Origin: an uncultured Bacteroidales bacterium
GTDB taxonomy: Bacteria; Bacteroidota; Bacteroidia; Bacteroidales; P3
Direction of reading: 5' to 3'
Assembly: GCA_944321885.1 (NCBI GenBank)
Contig: CALUNB010000020.1
Location: 1-42,695, forward strand
Length of the DNA stretch: 42,695 bases
Part shown: positions 33,671 through 42,077 of the stretch, in pieces
Position numbering within the stretch: the stretch's first letter is position 1
How the letters are laid out: each line of letters opens with the position of its first letter
Notes under the pieces: model-generated
What the model saw: the letters and a program-made list of their open reading frames with translations, nothing else
Told to the model about the DNA's origin: nothing
Database searches by the model: none
Program-made: the position numbers and the translations under genes

Positions 33671-35257
33671 TCAGCGGACTTCCCATTCCTCGATCGTGCC
33701 GGTCTTGGACGAAAAAGAGGATCCGATTTTGAAGAGTTTTCGTGAGTCGGCGGCATAGGGTGTGGCATAGCCTTTTTCCTCGATTTGCCGCAGGGCTTCT
33801 TCGGCGGTCCCGTCTAACTTGAATTCGAAGATATAGACGTAGGCAGGCGTTTCCACGATGCAGTCCACGCGCCCTCCGGCCAGCTGCTTCTCGCTGTACA
33901 CTGTGTAGACACTTACCAAACGGAATATCAAGTAGAACGTGTAATGGAAATAACGTTCCCGCTCGTGTTCATCCTCCTTGCGGCGCATGGAATACGGAAT
34001 GTCGGCCAAGAACGAGGTGAAAAGCTCACATATCCGTCCGGTTTCCCCCTTGCGCATGGCAATTACCAAATCCCGGACCCAGCTTCCCATTTCCTGCTCC
34101 GTTTGCAAATAATTGGATGCCACCAAGGAAACGAAACCGTTTTTGACCTCGTTGTTGGGAAAATCGAGTAGAAAGGTCCGGAACTCCCGGTCATAGTCCT
34201 TGATGGTGAGGTATCCGCTTTGGTAAATCATGGGCAGGGGCTTTTCCACGTCGGCCCTGTAATCCACGAACTCCCGGGGTTCGTAATACCTGCCGGTCAA
34301 GGTGTCGAGATTGTCCTTGGTCCGGGACAGGAGACGAACCAAGTACGTGGGCGTGGCAGACCCGAACCAGTAGTCCCGCAAGTCCTGCTGGGCGAAGGCG
34401 TTAAGCAGGCTGAACGGGTTGTAGATGTCGGTCAGGCCATAACTGAAATGGTAGCCGTCATATTGCCGTTTCAACTCCGCCAGCATCTTTTCCCGCGAAT
34501 AGCCGTAACGCCCGGCCATCGTTTCAACCGGTTCGGCGAAATATTGTTCCAATTCTGCCTGGGTAATGCCGCACAGGCTCTCGTAACGGGCATCCAAGCT
34601 GATGTCCATCGGCTGGTTGAAACCGCTAAAAACGCTCACCTGGGAGAATTTGGTCACGCCGGTGAGGAAGACGAACTGGAGGTCGTCGTCGGCGGCCTTG
34701 AAGACCGAGTAAAAGCCTTTGAGGACTTCCCGGTGCCAGTCGTCCAGATTCCATTCGTTTTCCCCTATCCGGGTCTTGATTCCCAAGTCCAGCACATCGA
34801 GGATGGGTTTGTCGTACTCGTCCACGAGGACCACGCAGCGGCGTCCCGATTGGAGGCGGGCTTGGTGCAGGACGTGGGCGAAACGGTCTCCCAAGGTGGT
34901 CCAATACGGGCTGGCACCGTATTTCTCCTCCCAGGCCGAGATGTAGCCGTTGAGCTTTTGCTCCAAGGAACCGGCATCGGTGAAGTTGTTGGCGTTGAAG
35001 TCGATATGAAAAACAGGGCGCTCGGCCCATTCGGTTTCGAGGCTTTCGATGGCCAGGCCTTTGAAGAGTTCCTTGTGCCCGAGGAAATAGTGCTTGAGCG
35101 TGGAGACCAGCAGGCTTTTGCCGAAACGGCGGGGACGGCTCAGGAAATAAATTGCTCCGGTCGTGACCAATTGGTGAATCAAAGCAGTCTTGTCCACATA
35201 GACATAGCCTTCTTCGCGGATTTGGCTGAAGCTTTGGATTCCGATAGGGTATTTCAT
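33671..35257 (-). CDS. AAA-ATPase-like/PD-(D/E)XK nuclease-like protein (DUF1703 type)
   Basis: The 528-residue protein starts MKYPIGIQSFSQIREEGYVYVDKT, the standard start of this family. Residues 41-48 are RPRRFGKS, a divergent P-loop; VVLVDEY (142-148) is Walker B with Asp146-Glu147. The C-terminus holds the PD-(D/E)XK-like core with Asp465 and Glu478-Phe-Lys480. The family is found in many copies per genome in Bacteroidota, Fusobacteria and Clostridia; its role is unproven, though a nuclease-type accessory role is often suggested. It stands alone with the long hairpin element directly behind its stop codon. Confidence 0.9.
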   Translation of the reverse strand: MKYPIGIQSFSQIREEGYVYVDKTALIHQLVTTGAIYFLSRPRRFGKSLLVSTLKHYFLGHKELFKGLAIESLETEWAERPVFHIDFNANNFTDAGSLEQKLNGYISAWEEKYGASPYWTTLGDRFAHVLHQARLQSGRRCVVLVDEYDKPILDVLDLGIKTRIGENEWNLDDWHREVLKGFYSVFKAADDDLQFVFLTGVTKFSQVSVFSGFNQPMDISLDARYESLCGITQAELEQYFAEPVETMAGRYGYSREKMLAELKRQYDGYHFSYGLTDIYNPFSLLNAFAQQDLRDYWFGSATPTYLVRLLSRTKDNLDTLTGRYYEPREFVDYRADVEKPLPMIYQSGYLTIKDYDREFRTFLLDFPNNEVKNGFVSLVASNYLQTEQEMGSWVRDLVIAMRKGETGRICELFTSFLADIPYSMRRKEDEHERERYFHYTFYLIFRLVSVYTVYSEKQLAGGRVDCIVETPAYVYIFEFKLDGTAEEALRQIEEKGYATPYAADSRKLFKIGSSFSSKTGTIEEWEVR

Positions 35258-35635
35258 CTTGTCCCGTTTTGCATGTCATGCAAAATTAATATAAAAGGCT
35301 TTTGCTTGGATGCCGGGACTCCTTGGGAACACGAAGGTAGGGTCAATCAGTAAGTGCGATTTTACAAAAAGAATTTGAAGATTTCCTTCTATGAGGGCAA
35401 TCTTTCCCTGTTTTGTTTTTGTCTTGTTGGCCAATCTTTCTGTCTTTTCTTCTCCGCCCTTCCTCTTCCACGCTAACCACGCTAAGGCCCGAGGGAAAAC
35501 TTGCAATTCCATTGCATGGCAGGCCGCTGAAGAATCCTTAATTTTGCAGGGATTGTACAGAAGGCCGGGGCGGGAAACGGGCAGATTTGAGGAGACCTTC
35601 CCAATCCGGTTTACAAATTCCTAAAAAAACAGCCA
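35258..35635. other. Divergent intergenic stretch without a convincing gene
   Basis: The stretch separates two divergent genes. No ORF with plausible composition is seen. It carries the -7 box of the P-type ATPase at 35539-35546; no clear box is seen for the leftward gene. Confidence 0.55.
35539..35546 (+). promoter_or_regulatory. -7 box (TAATTTTG) for the P-type ATPase
   Basis: TAATTTTG matches TAnnTTTG and lies about 90 nt upstream of ATG 35636. No metal-regulator operator was recognised. Confidence 0.5.
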
Positions 35636-38071
35636 ATGGAAACCAAAGAACCCAAAATCAATAAAGCGGTTTACCCCTTGCTCAAACTGCATTGTGCCGG
35701 TTGCGCCAACCGATCCGAGAAAATCGCTGCGGCCCAGCCTGGAGTGAAGAAAGCCACGGCCAATTTCGCGGCAGGGCTTTTGAACGTGGAATATGAAGAA
35801 GGTGTTTTCGATGCCCATCGCTTGAAAGCCGCCATCGACAAGGCAGGTTACGAACTGATCGTGGACAGTGCCGACCCCTTTACCGCACAGGAAAAGGAAA
35901 ACCGCCGTTTGTACAAAAAACTTAAGCAAAAGGTATTAATCACGTGGATACTGGCCATTCCATTGATGGTGCTTGGCATGGCACATTCCTGGCATTTCCC
36001 CGGCAAGGAATACGTGATGATGTGGCTGGCATTCTTTATCTTGTGGATTGGAGGCCGGGATTTTATCCGCAATGCCTGGATTTTGGCCAAACAGTGGTCG
36101 GCCAATATGGATACCTTGGTGGCACTCAGTACTTTGGTCTCCTTTATTTTCAGTCTGGCGTCCCTTTGGTTTCCGCAATCCTGGACCCATGACGTGTATT
36201 TCGAGGCATCCGGCATGATTATCGCCTTCGTCCTTTTGGGCAAGTTGATGGAAAGCCGGGCCAAGAACGGGACTTCCAAAGCCTTGCAGGATTTGATGCA
36301 TTTGCAGCCCGATACGGCCTTTTTGCTTGAAAACGGCCAGGAGAAAGAAGTTCCTGTTTTGGAACTCCGCCCCGGAGACCGTGTAAGCGTGCATCCCGGA
36401 GGACGGATGCCGGTGGACGGTATCGTGCAGGGAGGTTCGTCTTATGTGGATGAAAGCATGATTACGGGCGAGCCGCTGGCAGTCCTGAAGCAGAAAGGGA
36501 GCAAGGTCGTCGCCGGAACCATCAACCAAAAAGGAAGTTTGCAGGTGGAAATCACGGGCGTGGGGCAGAGTACGGTTCTGGCAGGTATTGTCCGCATGGT
36601 CCGGGAAGCTCAGGGTAGCAAGGCGCCCGCCCAACGTATCGCCGACAAGGTGGCTGCCATTTTTGTCCCCATTATCTTGTTGTTGTCCTTGGTCACGTTC
36701 ATCGTCTGGTTGGCGGTAGGCGGCATGGCGCAATTCAACCATGCTTTGGTCTGCGCTTTGTCGGTCCTGGTCATTGCCTGTCCTTGCGCTTTGGGTCTGG
36801 CGACCCCGACCGCCCTGATGGTCGGCATGGGGCGTGCGGCGCGGAACCATATTTTGATTAAAGATGCTTCGGCATTGGAGAACCTTTGCCATGTGGATGT
36901 CATGGTCATGGACAAGACCGGGACTTTGACCCAAGGGAAACCGGTAGTCAGTGCGGCTTGTTTGCCGGGGGCCCAAACCCGGTATCCGAACCCTTGGGAA
37001 TCACGCCCGTTACCGGAATGGCTTCCCCTCTTCAAGGTTGCGGAGCAGAAGAGCGAACATCCGCTTTCTTCAGCCATTGCAGATTGGGTGGACGCCTTGT
37101 ATCCAGCTGCTTCCGAGACCCAAGCGGATGCCAAGAATCCGTTTGTTCCGGACTCTTCGGATGGGGCAGCTTCAGATAAAAGGGCGCTTCCGGATGGACT
37201 TACCACGGTAGTGCCTCCTTCGGACGATACCCCGGCGGATGGGACGGAGGCTTGCGATAACGGCATTTGCGGGATTTTCGAGGCGATACAAGACTTTGAA
37301 ACCCTTACAGGAAAAGGCCTGCGTTTCAAATACCAGGCTCAGGAATATTGGGCTGGCGGGCTTGCTTTGGTACGGGAGCAAGGGGTGGAGATGTCCGGTA
37401 CAGACCAAGCGAATCTGGCTTCCTGGCAGGAAAAAGCGTACAGTATCGTGGCATTCGGCAGGGGCAAGGAAGTTTTGCTCTATCTGGGCTTGTCCGATGA
37501 GGTGAAACCTTGCTCGGCGGACGTGGTTTCCCGATTGGAAAAGGCCGGCGTGGAAGTTTACATGTTGACGGGCGACCATCAGAAAGCGGCTGCGGCTTTG
37601 GCTTCGCAATTGGGCATCCGGCATTACCAAGCCGGCATGTTGCCCCAGGACAAGGAAGATTTTGTGAAGGATTTGCAGGCGAAAGGCCACAAGGTAGCCA
37701 TGGTGGGCGACGGTATCAACGACAGCCAAGCCTTGGCTCGGGCTGATGTCAGCATGGCGCTCAAACGCGGCACCGACATAGCCATGAACGTGGCTTCCGT
37801 GGTTTTGATCGGGAACGAAAGAACGGATCTGGAGGCGATTCCCAAAGCCCTTGCCCTTTCGCGCAAAACGCTCAAGCTTATCAAGGAAAACTTGTTCTGG
37901 GCGTTCATTTACAATGTCATCGGCATCGTGTTCGCCAGCGGCCTCCTGTATCCTTTCTTCGGTTGGACTTTGAACCCGATGATTGCCAGCGCGGCGATGG
38001 CCTTCAGCTCGGTATCGGTGGTATCGAACAGCCTGCGCTTGAAATTCATCAAGCTTCCGCAGACGGTGTGA
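35636..38071 (+). CDS. Copper-type P-type ATPase (CopA-like)
   Basis: The 811-residue ion pump has one N-terminal HMA domain with Cys20-Ala-Gly-Cys23, then membrane segments. The actuator motif is TGE at 277-279; the transport site is Cys382-Pro-Cys384. Asp426 in DKTGT is the phosphorylated residue. SEHPLSSA gives the nucleotide-domain HP motif and GDGIND is at 691-696. TM7/TM8 show YNVIG and MAFSSVSVVSNS, the copper-type signature. The nucleotide domain carries an unusual acidic insert (about residues 490-545) with CDNGIC. Cu(I) export is the likely role. No chaperone or regulator gene is adjacent. Confidence 0.92.
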   Translation: METKEPKINKAVYPLLKLHCAGCANRSEKIAAAQPGVKKATANFAAGLLNVEYEEGVFDAHRLKAAIDKAGYELIVDSADPFTAQEKENRRLYKKLKQKVLITWILAIPLMVLGMAHSWHFPGKEYVMMWLAFFILWIGGRDFIRNAWILAKQWSANMDTLVALSTLVSFIFSLASLWFPQSWTHDVYFEASGMIIAFVLLGKLMESRAKNGTSKALQDLMHLQPDTAFLLENGQEKEVPVLELRPGDRVSVHPGGRMPVDGIVQGGSSYVDESMITGEPLAVLKQKGSKVVAGTINQKGSLQVEITGVGQSTVLAGIVRMVREAQGSKAPAQRIADKVAAIFVPIILLLSLVTFIVWLAVGGMAQFNHALVCALSVLVIACPCALGLATPTALMVGMGRAARNHILIKDASALENLCHVDVMVMDKTGTLTQGKPVVSAACLPGAQTRYPNPWESRPLPEWLPLFKVAEQKSEHPLSSAIADWVDALYPAASETQADAKNPFVPDSSDGAASDKRALPDGLTTVVPPSDDTPADGTEACDNGICGIFEAIQDFETLTGKGLRFKYQAQEYWAGGLALVREQGVEMSGTDQANLASWQEKAYSIVAFGRGKEVLLYLGLSDEVKPCSADVVSRLEKAGVEVYMLTGDHQKAAAALASQLGIRHYQAGMLPQDKEDFVKDLQAKGHKVAMVGDGINDSQALARADVSMALKRGTDIAMNVASVVLIGNERTDLEAIPKALALSRKTLKLIKENLFWAFIYNVIGIVFASGLLYPFFGWTLNPMIASAAMAFSSVSVVSNSLRLKFIKLPQTV

Positions 38072-38163
38072 CGAGGACCTGGCCCTCAGGGTTCCGGTTC
38101 ACTCCAAGGCTTAGGTTCACCCCAAAACTTTGATTCGCCCCGGAACCTCGGTTCCCCGGATAA

Positions 38164-39507
38164 CTATTTCAGCTTCTTCATTTGTAGCTTCAGGATGACG
38201 AACGTCACCACGATAGCCAAGAAGTCGGCTACCGGCGTGGCAATCCAGACCCCTTTGAGGTCGAAAAGGGCCGAGCAGATATACAAGGCCGGAATCAGGA
38301 AAATCACTTGCCGGGTCAGGCTCAGGAAAATGGACAAATGGACCTTGCCCAAGGATTGGAAAAAGTTGCTGGTCACGATTTGGAACCCGACAAAGGGGAA
38401 CAAGAGGAAGACGTAACGGAGCCCTTCCACGGTTATGCCGACCAATGTGGCATCGGTGGTGAACACGGTAGCCGCCGTCTTGGGGAACAACTCGATGAGC
38501 AGGAATCCGAAAGTGGTGATGGCGGTACCCACTTTGATAGCTAAGAAAAAAGCTTTCTTGGCCCGGTCTATCTTCCGCGCCCCGTAGTTGTAACCTACGA
38601 TAGGTTGCATGCCTTGGCAAAGCCCGATGACGAACATGACGAACAAGATACCGTAGCTGTTGATGATGCCGTATGCCCCGATGGCCAAGTCCCCGCCTTT
38701 GGCGGCCAGCCTGCCGTTGAGGATGATGGCCACGACACTGGCGGCGGTGTTCATCAAGAAAGGCGACATGCCGATGGAAAGGATGTTCTTGATGATTTTT
38801 TTGACCGGTTTGAGCGTGTTCTTGGTAAAGCGGATGAAAGCATCTTTTCTCAGGAAGAAGTGCATGGTCTGGACCGCCGTGATGAACATGGCGATGACCG
38901 TGGCGATAGCCGCTCCTTGGATGCCCCAGTCGAACCAAAAGATGAAAATGGGAGCCAAGATGGCGTTGACCACCATGCCCCTGATCATGATGGTCATGGA
39001 TCTGAACGGACTGCCCGAAGCACGGATGATGTTGCAGAAACTGTAGGAAAGGTTGGCGAAGATATTTCCCGGGATGATGATGCGAAGGTAATCCGCTGCA
39101 TAGGGAATGGTGTTCTCGCTGCCTCCGAAAATCTTCAAGAGAGGTTCGAGGAAAGTCAAGCAACCCACTGTCAGTACGGCCCAGATGACCACCGTCAGGA
39201 AAAGGGCGTTCCCGAGGATGCGTTCGGCCCAATCCCGGTCTTTCATTCCCAAGACGATGGAGATACGCGTGGAGGCACCTACGCCCACCAAGGTCCCGAA
39301 AGCTTGCAGGAATGTCATGATAGGCAAGCTCAAGGCCAGCCCGGCTATGGCCATCGCGCCTGCGCCGTGCCCGATGAAGATACGGTCTATCAGATTGTAA
39401 ATGGAGGTGGTCAAGGTGGTGATGACCGCCGGGAGAGCATACTTCCATAGCAGTTTCGGTATGCTTTCCGTCTCCAGCAAACGGGGATCCATTGAGGTTT
39501 TTGCCAT
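38164..39507 (-). CDS. MATE-family multidrug/cation antiporter
   Basis: The 447-residue protein has 12 hydrophobic segments in two repeated halves. Family features include IYNLIDRIFIGHGAGAMAIAG near residue 40, FGTLVGVGASTRISIVLGMKD near 70 and SFCNIIRASGSPFRSM near 155. It exports organic cations or drugs with Na+ or H+. It is transcribed from a TATCTTTG box at 39579-39586, divergently from the KamB-like gene. The short gap to the ATPase stop (38072-38163) contains GGAACC-TC-GGTTCC, a possible shared stop signal. Confidence 0.92.
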   Translation of the reverse strand: MAKTSMDPRLLETESIPKLLWKYALPAVITTLTTSIYNLIDRIFIGHGAGAMAIAGLALSLPIMTFLQAFGTLVGVGASTRISIVLGMKDRDWAERILGNALFLTVVIWAVLTVGCLTFLEPLLKIFGGSENTIPYAADYLRIIIPGNIFANLSYSFCNIIRASGSPFRSMTIMIRGMVVNAILAPIFIFWFDWGIQGAAIATVIAMFITAVQTMHFFLRKDAFIRFTKNTLKPVKKIIKNILSIGMSPFLMNTAASVVAIILNGRLAAKGGDLAIGAYGIINSYGILFVMFVIGLCQGMQPIVGYNYGARKIDRAKKAFFLAIKVGTAITTFGFLLIELFPKTAATVFTTDATLVGITVEGLRYVFLLFPFVGFQIVTSNFFQSLGKVHLSIFLSLTRQVIFLIPALYICSALFDLKGVWIATPVADFLAIVVTFVILKLQMKKLK

Positions 39508-39578
39508 GGTGATATGTGTGTTTGATATCTTATAAATCAGACTGTTTTGCAGTCCAACCCTCTAGAAAAACAGGCTTG

Positions 39579-39586
39579 CAAAGATA
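39579..39586 (-). promoter_or_regulatory. -7 box (TATCTTTG) of the MATE gene
   Basis: The minus strand reads TATCTTTG, 71 nt upstream of the MATE ATG. A divergent box for the neighbouring gene is about 75 nt to the right. Confidence 0.55.
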
Positions 39587-39661
39587 CTTCTATTCCTGCA
39601 TTTTTCCCATGCCTCCGGAAAGCTCCGGACCTCCATGGGGACGGGTTTCCGGATAGATGCT

Positions 39662-39669
39662 TATTTTTG
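39662..39669 (+). promoter_or_regulatory. -7 box (TATTTTTG) of the KamB-like gene
   Basis: TATTTTTG matches TAnnTTTG. It predicts a transcript start near 39675, at or just inside the GTG at 39674, which would make the mRNA almost leaderless or place the start downstream. Confidence 0.45.
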
Positions 39670-39673
39670 TTCC

Positions 39674-40705
39674 GTGATACCTGCATTTTTCAACGATATA
39701 ACCCGGTACGGCAGCCTTTCGGTGGTCGGCATGGCCAAGAACGTGGGCAAGACCGTTTGCCTGCGTGCCCTTCTGGATTATTACCGTAAACCGGAAAAAG
39801 CCAAGGATGTTGCCGTGACTTCCATCGGGATGGATGGGGAAAACAAGGATTCCTTGTTCCAGACCGCCAAGCCGGAACTGGATTTTTATCCGGGTATGGT
39901 GGTGCAAACTTCGGAACAACACTACATCCGGCGTCGTTTGTCAGCTCGGATTTTGGATGTGAGCCGCGAGACAACCGCCTGCGGGCGCTTGGTGACGGCC
40001 CAGGTCGTGACCCCTGGCAAGCTGGTCCTTTCGGGCTATGCCTACACGCAAGGATTGAAGCATTATATCCGTCAAGCCCATGAAGCCGGGGCCAAGACCG
40101 CGATTATCGACGGGGCTTTGTCCCGCATGAGTCTGGCATCGCCTTTCGTTTCCGAAGCCATGGTGCTCTGCACCGGTGCGGCCCTTTCCAAAAACATGAC
40201 GGAACTGGTTTCCAAAACCAAATTACAATATGCTTTGATGAATTTGCCTTTGCTGGCAGACAGTCCTATGAGCCATTTGCTTCCGGAAATCGGGAATTTG
40301 ACACAGGGCTTGCACGGAATCAGCCCGGAAGGGAAAATCCACGATCTGGGCATCCCTTCCCTTTTGCAGTTCCGGTCTTATTGGGAAAAATTGAAGCCTT
40401 ATTGTGTTCCGGGGGCCTTCTTGTATGTTTCAGGCTTGCTGAACGATGCCTTTCTCCAGGCCATGGCGGCGCAACCGAATCGTCCTGACTTGATTGTGAG
40501 TGATTTTACCAAGCTTTTTGTTTCGGCGCCGGCTTACCAAGCTTTTGTACGGGGAGGTTCTTGCCTCTGGGTCCTGCAACAACCTGTCATTTTGGGTGTT
40601 TGTGTCAACCCGGTATCGCCCGATGGTTATGTTTTGGATTCCTTGGAACTCCGGGAGCGTATGTCCGAGGCTTTGGGTCGGGAAGTTTACGATATTTTGT
40701 TTTGA
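39674..40705 (+). CDS. P-loop protein resembling lysine 5,6-aminomutase reactivase subunit KamB
   Basis: The protein has 343 residues from GTG 39674; an ATG at 39635 is the alternative, but it lies upstream of the promoter box. The N-terminus VVGMAKNVGKT (18-27) is a G-x5-GKT P-loop variant. Then come VAVTSIGMDGENKDSL, VVQTSEQHYIRRRLSARIL and AKTAIIDGALSRMS, an order I recall from KamB, which with KamC reactivates the B12-dependent lysine 5,6-aminomutase in lysine fermentation. No kam genes lie nearby, so the assignment is tentative. It ends 3 nt from the convergent MFS gene. Confidence 0.6.
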   Translation: MIPAFFNDITRYGSLSVVGMAKNVGKTVCLRALLDYYRKPEKAKDVAVTSIGMDGENKDSLFQTAKPELDFYPGMVVQTSEQHYIRRRLSARILDVSRETTACGRLVTAQVVTPGKLVLSGYAYTQGLKHYIRQAHEAGAKTAIIDGALSRMSLASPFVSEAMVLCTGAALSKNMTELVSKTKLQYALMNLPLLADSPMSHLLPEIGNLTQGLHGISPEGKIHDLGIPSLLQFRSYWEKLKPYCVPGAFLYVSGLLNDAFLQAMAAQPNRPDLIVSDFTKLFVSAPAYQAFVRGGSCLWVLQQPVILGVCVNPVSPDGYVLDSLELRERMSEALGREVYDILF

Positions 40706-40708
40706 TTT

Positions 40709-41854
40709 TCAGGCGTATTTCTTTGAATATTTTTTGTAGAAAACCAGGAACAGGCTGAACCCGGTGATGCAGAACGGCAAGGCCATCAGGGCTGGATACC
40801 GCAAATCTTGGTTGACTACGAGACCTCCTGCATAAGCGCCTATGGCATTCCCCAGGTTGAAAGCCATTTGGACCGAGGCAGCGCCCAACATTTCCCCGCC
40901 TTTTGCCACCCTGATGATTAAAAGTTGTTCGGGAGCCGACACGGCAAAGAGGCCAGCCGTCCCTGCGCACATCAGCAAGACTGCCAGGGCCGGGTGGGAG
41001 GATAGGAAAAATAGACAAAGCGAGACCACACCGATGAGACCTTGGAAAAGGGTGCCTATCCGGGCGGCCTCGAAACGGTCCGAAAGTTTTCCGCTGGCCA
41101 AATTCCCGACCACCATGCCGAAGCCCGCCAATACCATCAGGAACGAAAGAGAGGCTGGCCGGAATCCCGCCACATCGGTCAAGAGCGGGCTGATGTAACT
41201 GTACCAGCAGAACGCGCCTCCGTTCCCCAAAGCCGTGGCTCCGAGAATCAGCCAAGGTTCGGGTCGTTTGAGGAAGCGGAATTGTCCCCGGAAGCCGGTA
41301 TCTTCCACGCCCTTTACCTGCGGAACCCATTTCCAGATGCAGTAAAACACCGCGATACTCCAAGCCGAGACGAGAAGGAAAGGAACTCTCCAGGAAATCG
41401 TATGGCTCAAGGAAGTCCCCAAAGGTACCCCGAAGAGATTGGCAACCGTCATTCCTGCAATCATGATGGAGACGGCTTCGGCGCTTTTGCCTTTGTCCGC
41501 CAGTTTGGAAGCCACGATGGAAGCGACTCCGAAATAAGCCCCATGGGGAAGACCGGAAAGCAGACGGCTGAGCAACAGGCTGTAATAACCGGGGGAGAGG
41601 AAAGCGCAAAGGTTGCCGAGGAACATCAGCCCGACCAAGCCTTCCAAAATCCGTTTTGGTGGCATTTTGCGGGCAAAAAGCAAGATGGGAGCGCCCAAGC
41701 AGACCCCTGCCGCGTAGGCGGAGATGAAATGCCCGGCACGGGCGATGTCAATGGAAAGTGATCGGGCAACGTCGGGAAGGATGCCCATCATGACAAACTC
41801 GGCGATGCCCAATCCTAAGGTTCCTAACGAGAGGGCAATCAGGCTTTTTTTCAT
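40709..41854 (-). CDS. AraJ-like MFS exporter
   Basis: The 381-residue transporter has 12 hydrophobic segments. GTLGLGIAEFVMMGILPDVA near residue 10 and the loop RLLSGLPHGAYFGVASIVAS near 95 fit the DHA1/AraJ-YdhP group of drug or sugar efflux proteins. The start is ATG 41854 (MKKSLIALS), not the longer upstream frame, because the promoter box lies at 41874-41881 and the first helix starts there. It converges on the KamB-like gene with a 3-nt gap and no hairpin terminator between them. Confidence 0.9.
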   Translation of the reverse strand: MKKSLIALSLGTLGLGIAEFVMMGILPDVARSLSIDIARAGHFISAYAAGVCLGAPILLFARKMPPKRILEGLVGLMFLGNLCAFLSPGYYSLLLSRLLSGLPHGAYFGVASIVASKLADKGKSAEAVSIMIAGMTVANLFGVPLGTSLSHTISWRVPFLLVSAWSIAVFYCIWKWVPQVKGVEDTGFRGQFRFLKRPEPWLILGATALGNGGAFCWYSYISPLLTDVAGFRPASLSFLMVLAGFGMVVGNLASGKLSDRFEAARIGTLFQGLIGVVSLCLFFLSSHPALAVLLMCAGTAGLFAVSAPEQLLIIRVAKGGEMLGAASVQMAFNLGNAIGAYAGGLVVNQDLRYPALMALPFCITGFSLFLVFYKKYSKKYA

Positions 41855-41873
41855 GGGTAATCGGGAAAATCTG

Positions 41874-41881
41874 CAAAAGTA
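41874..41881 (-). promoter_or_regulatory. -7 box (TACTTTTG) of the MFS gene
   Basis: The minus strand reads TACTTTTG, 19 nt upstream of the ATG, giving a short leader. Confidence 0.5.
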
Positions 41882-41935
41882 ATGGAATTGCCGGATGGAG
41901 GAACGGTAAAAACGACAAATAAGGGAACGAAGGGG

Positions 41936-41966
41936 AAAAAAAGAGGGAGCCGCTTCGGACTCCCTC
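41936..41966 (-). terminator. Terminator of the T9SS cargo gene
   Basis: On the minus strand GAGGGAG pairs with CTCCCTC, with a CCG/CGG extension, followed by seven Ts. A second hairpin, GACGGTGCGT/ACGCACCGTC (41987-42030), lies between it and the gene. Confidence 0.85.
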
Positions 41967-42077
41967 CAACCAAAAAAACCAACCTTGACGGTGCGTGATA
42001 ATTGGCACCTTACCCATTTTACGCACCGTCGAAGCGGCCATAAAAGTTGGCACAGCTTCAAGGAACGCGAAACGAAC

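Noticed and set aside
35391..35624. 77-codon ORF with a hydrophobic start between two divergent genes
   Set aside because: After the hydrophobic start the composition is not protein-like, and it overlaps the promoter of the P-type ATPase.
38117..39448. 443-codon minus-strand frame in the MATE region
   Set aside because: It is an out-of-frame reading of the MATE gene, rich in His and Arg.
38605..39450. 281-codon plus-strand frame opposite MATE
   Set aside because: It is an antisense shadow with an Asp/Gly/His-rich composition and no motif.
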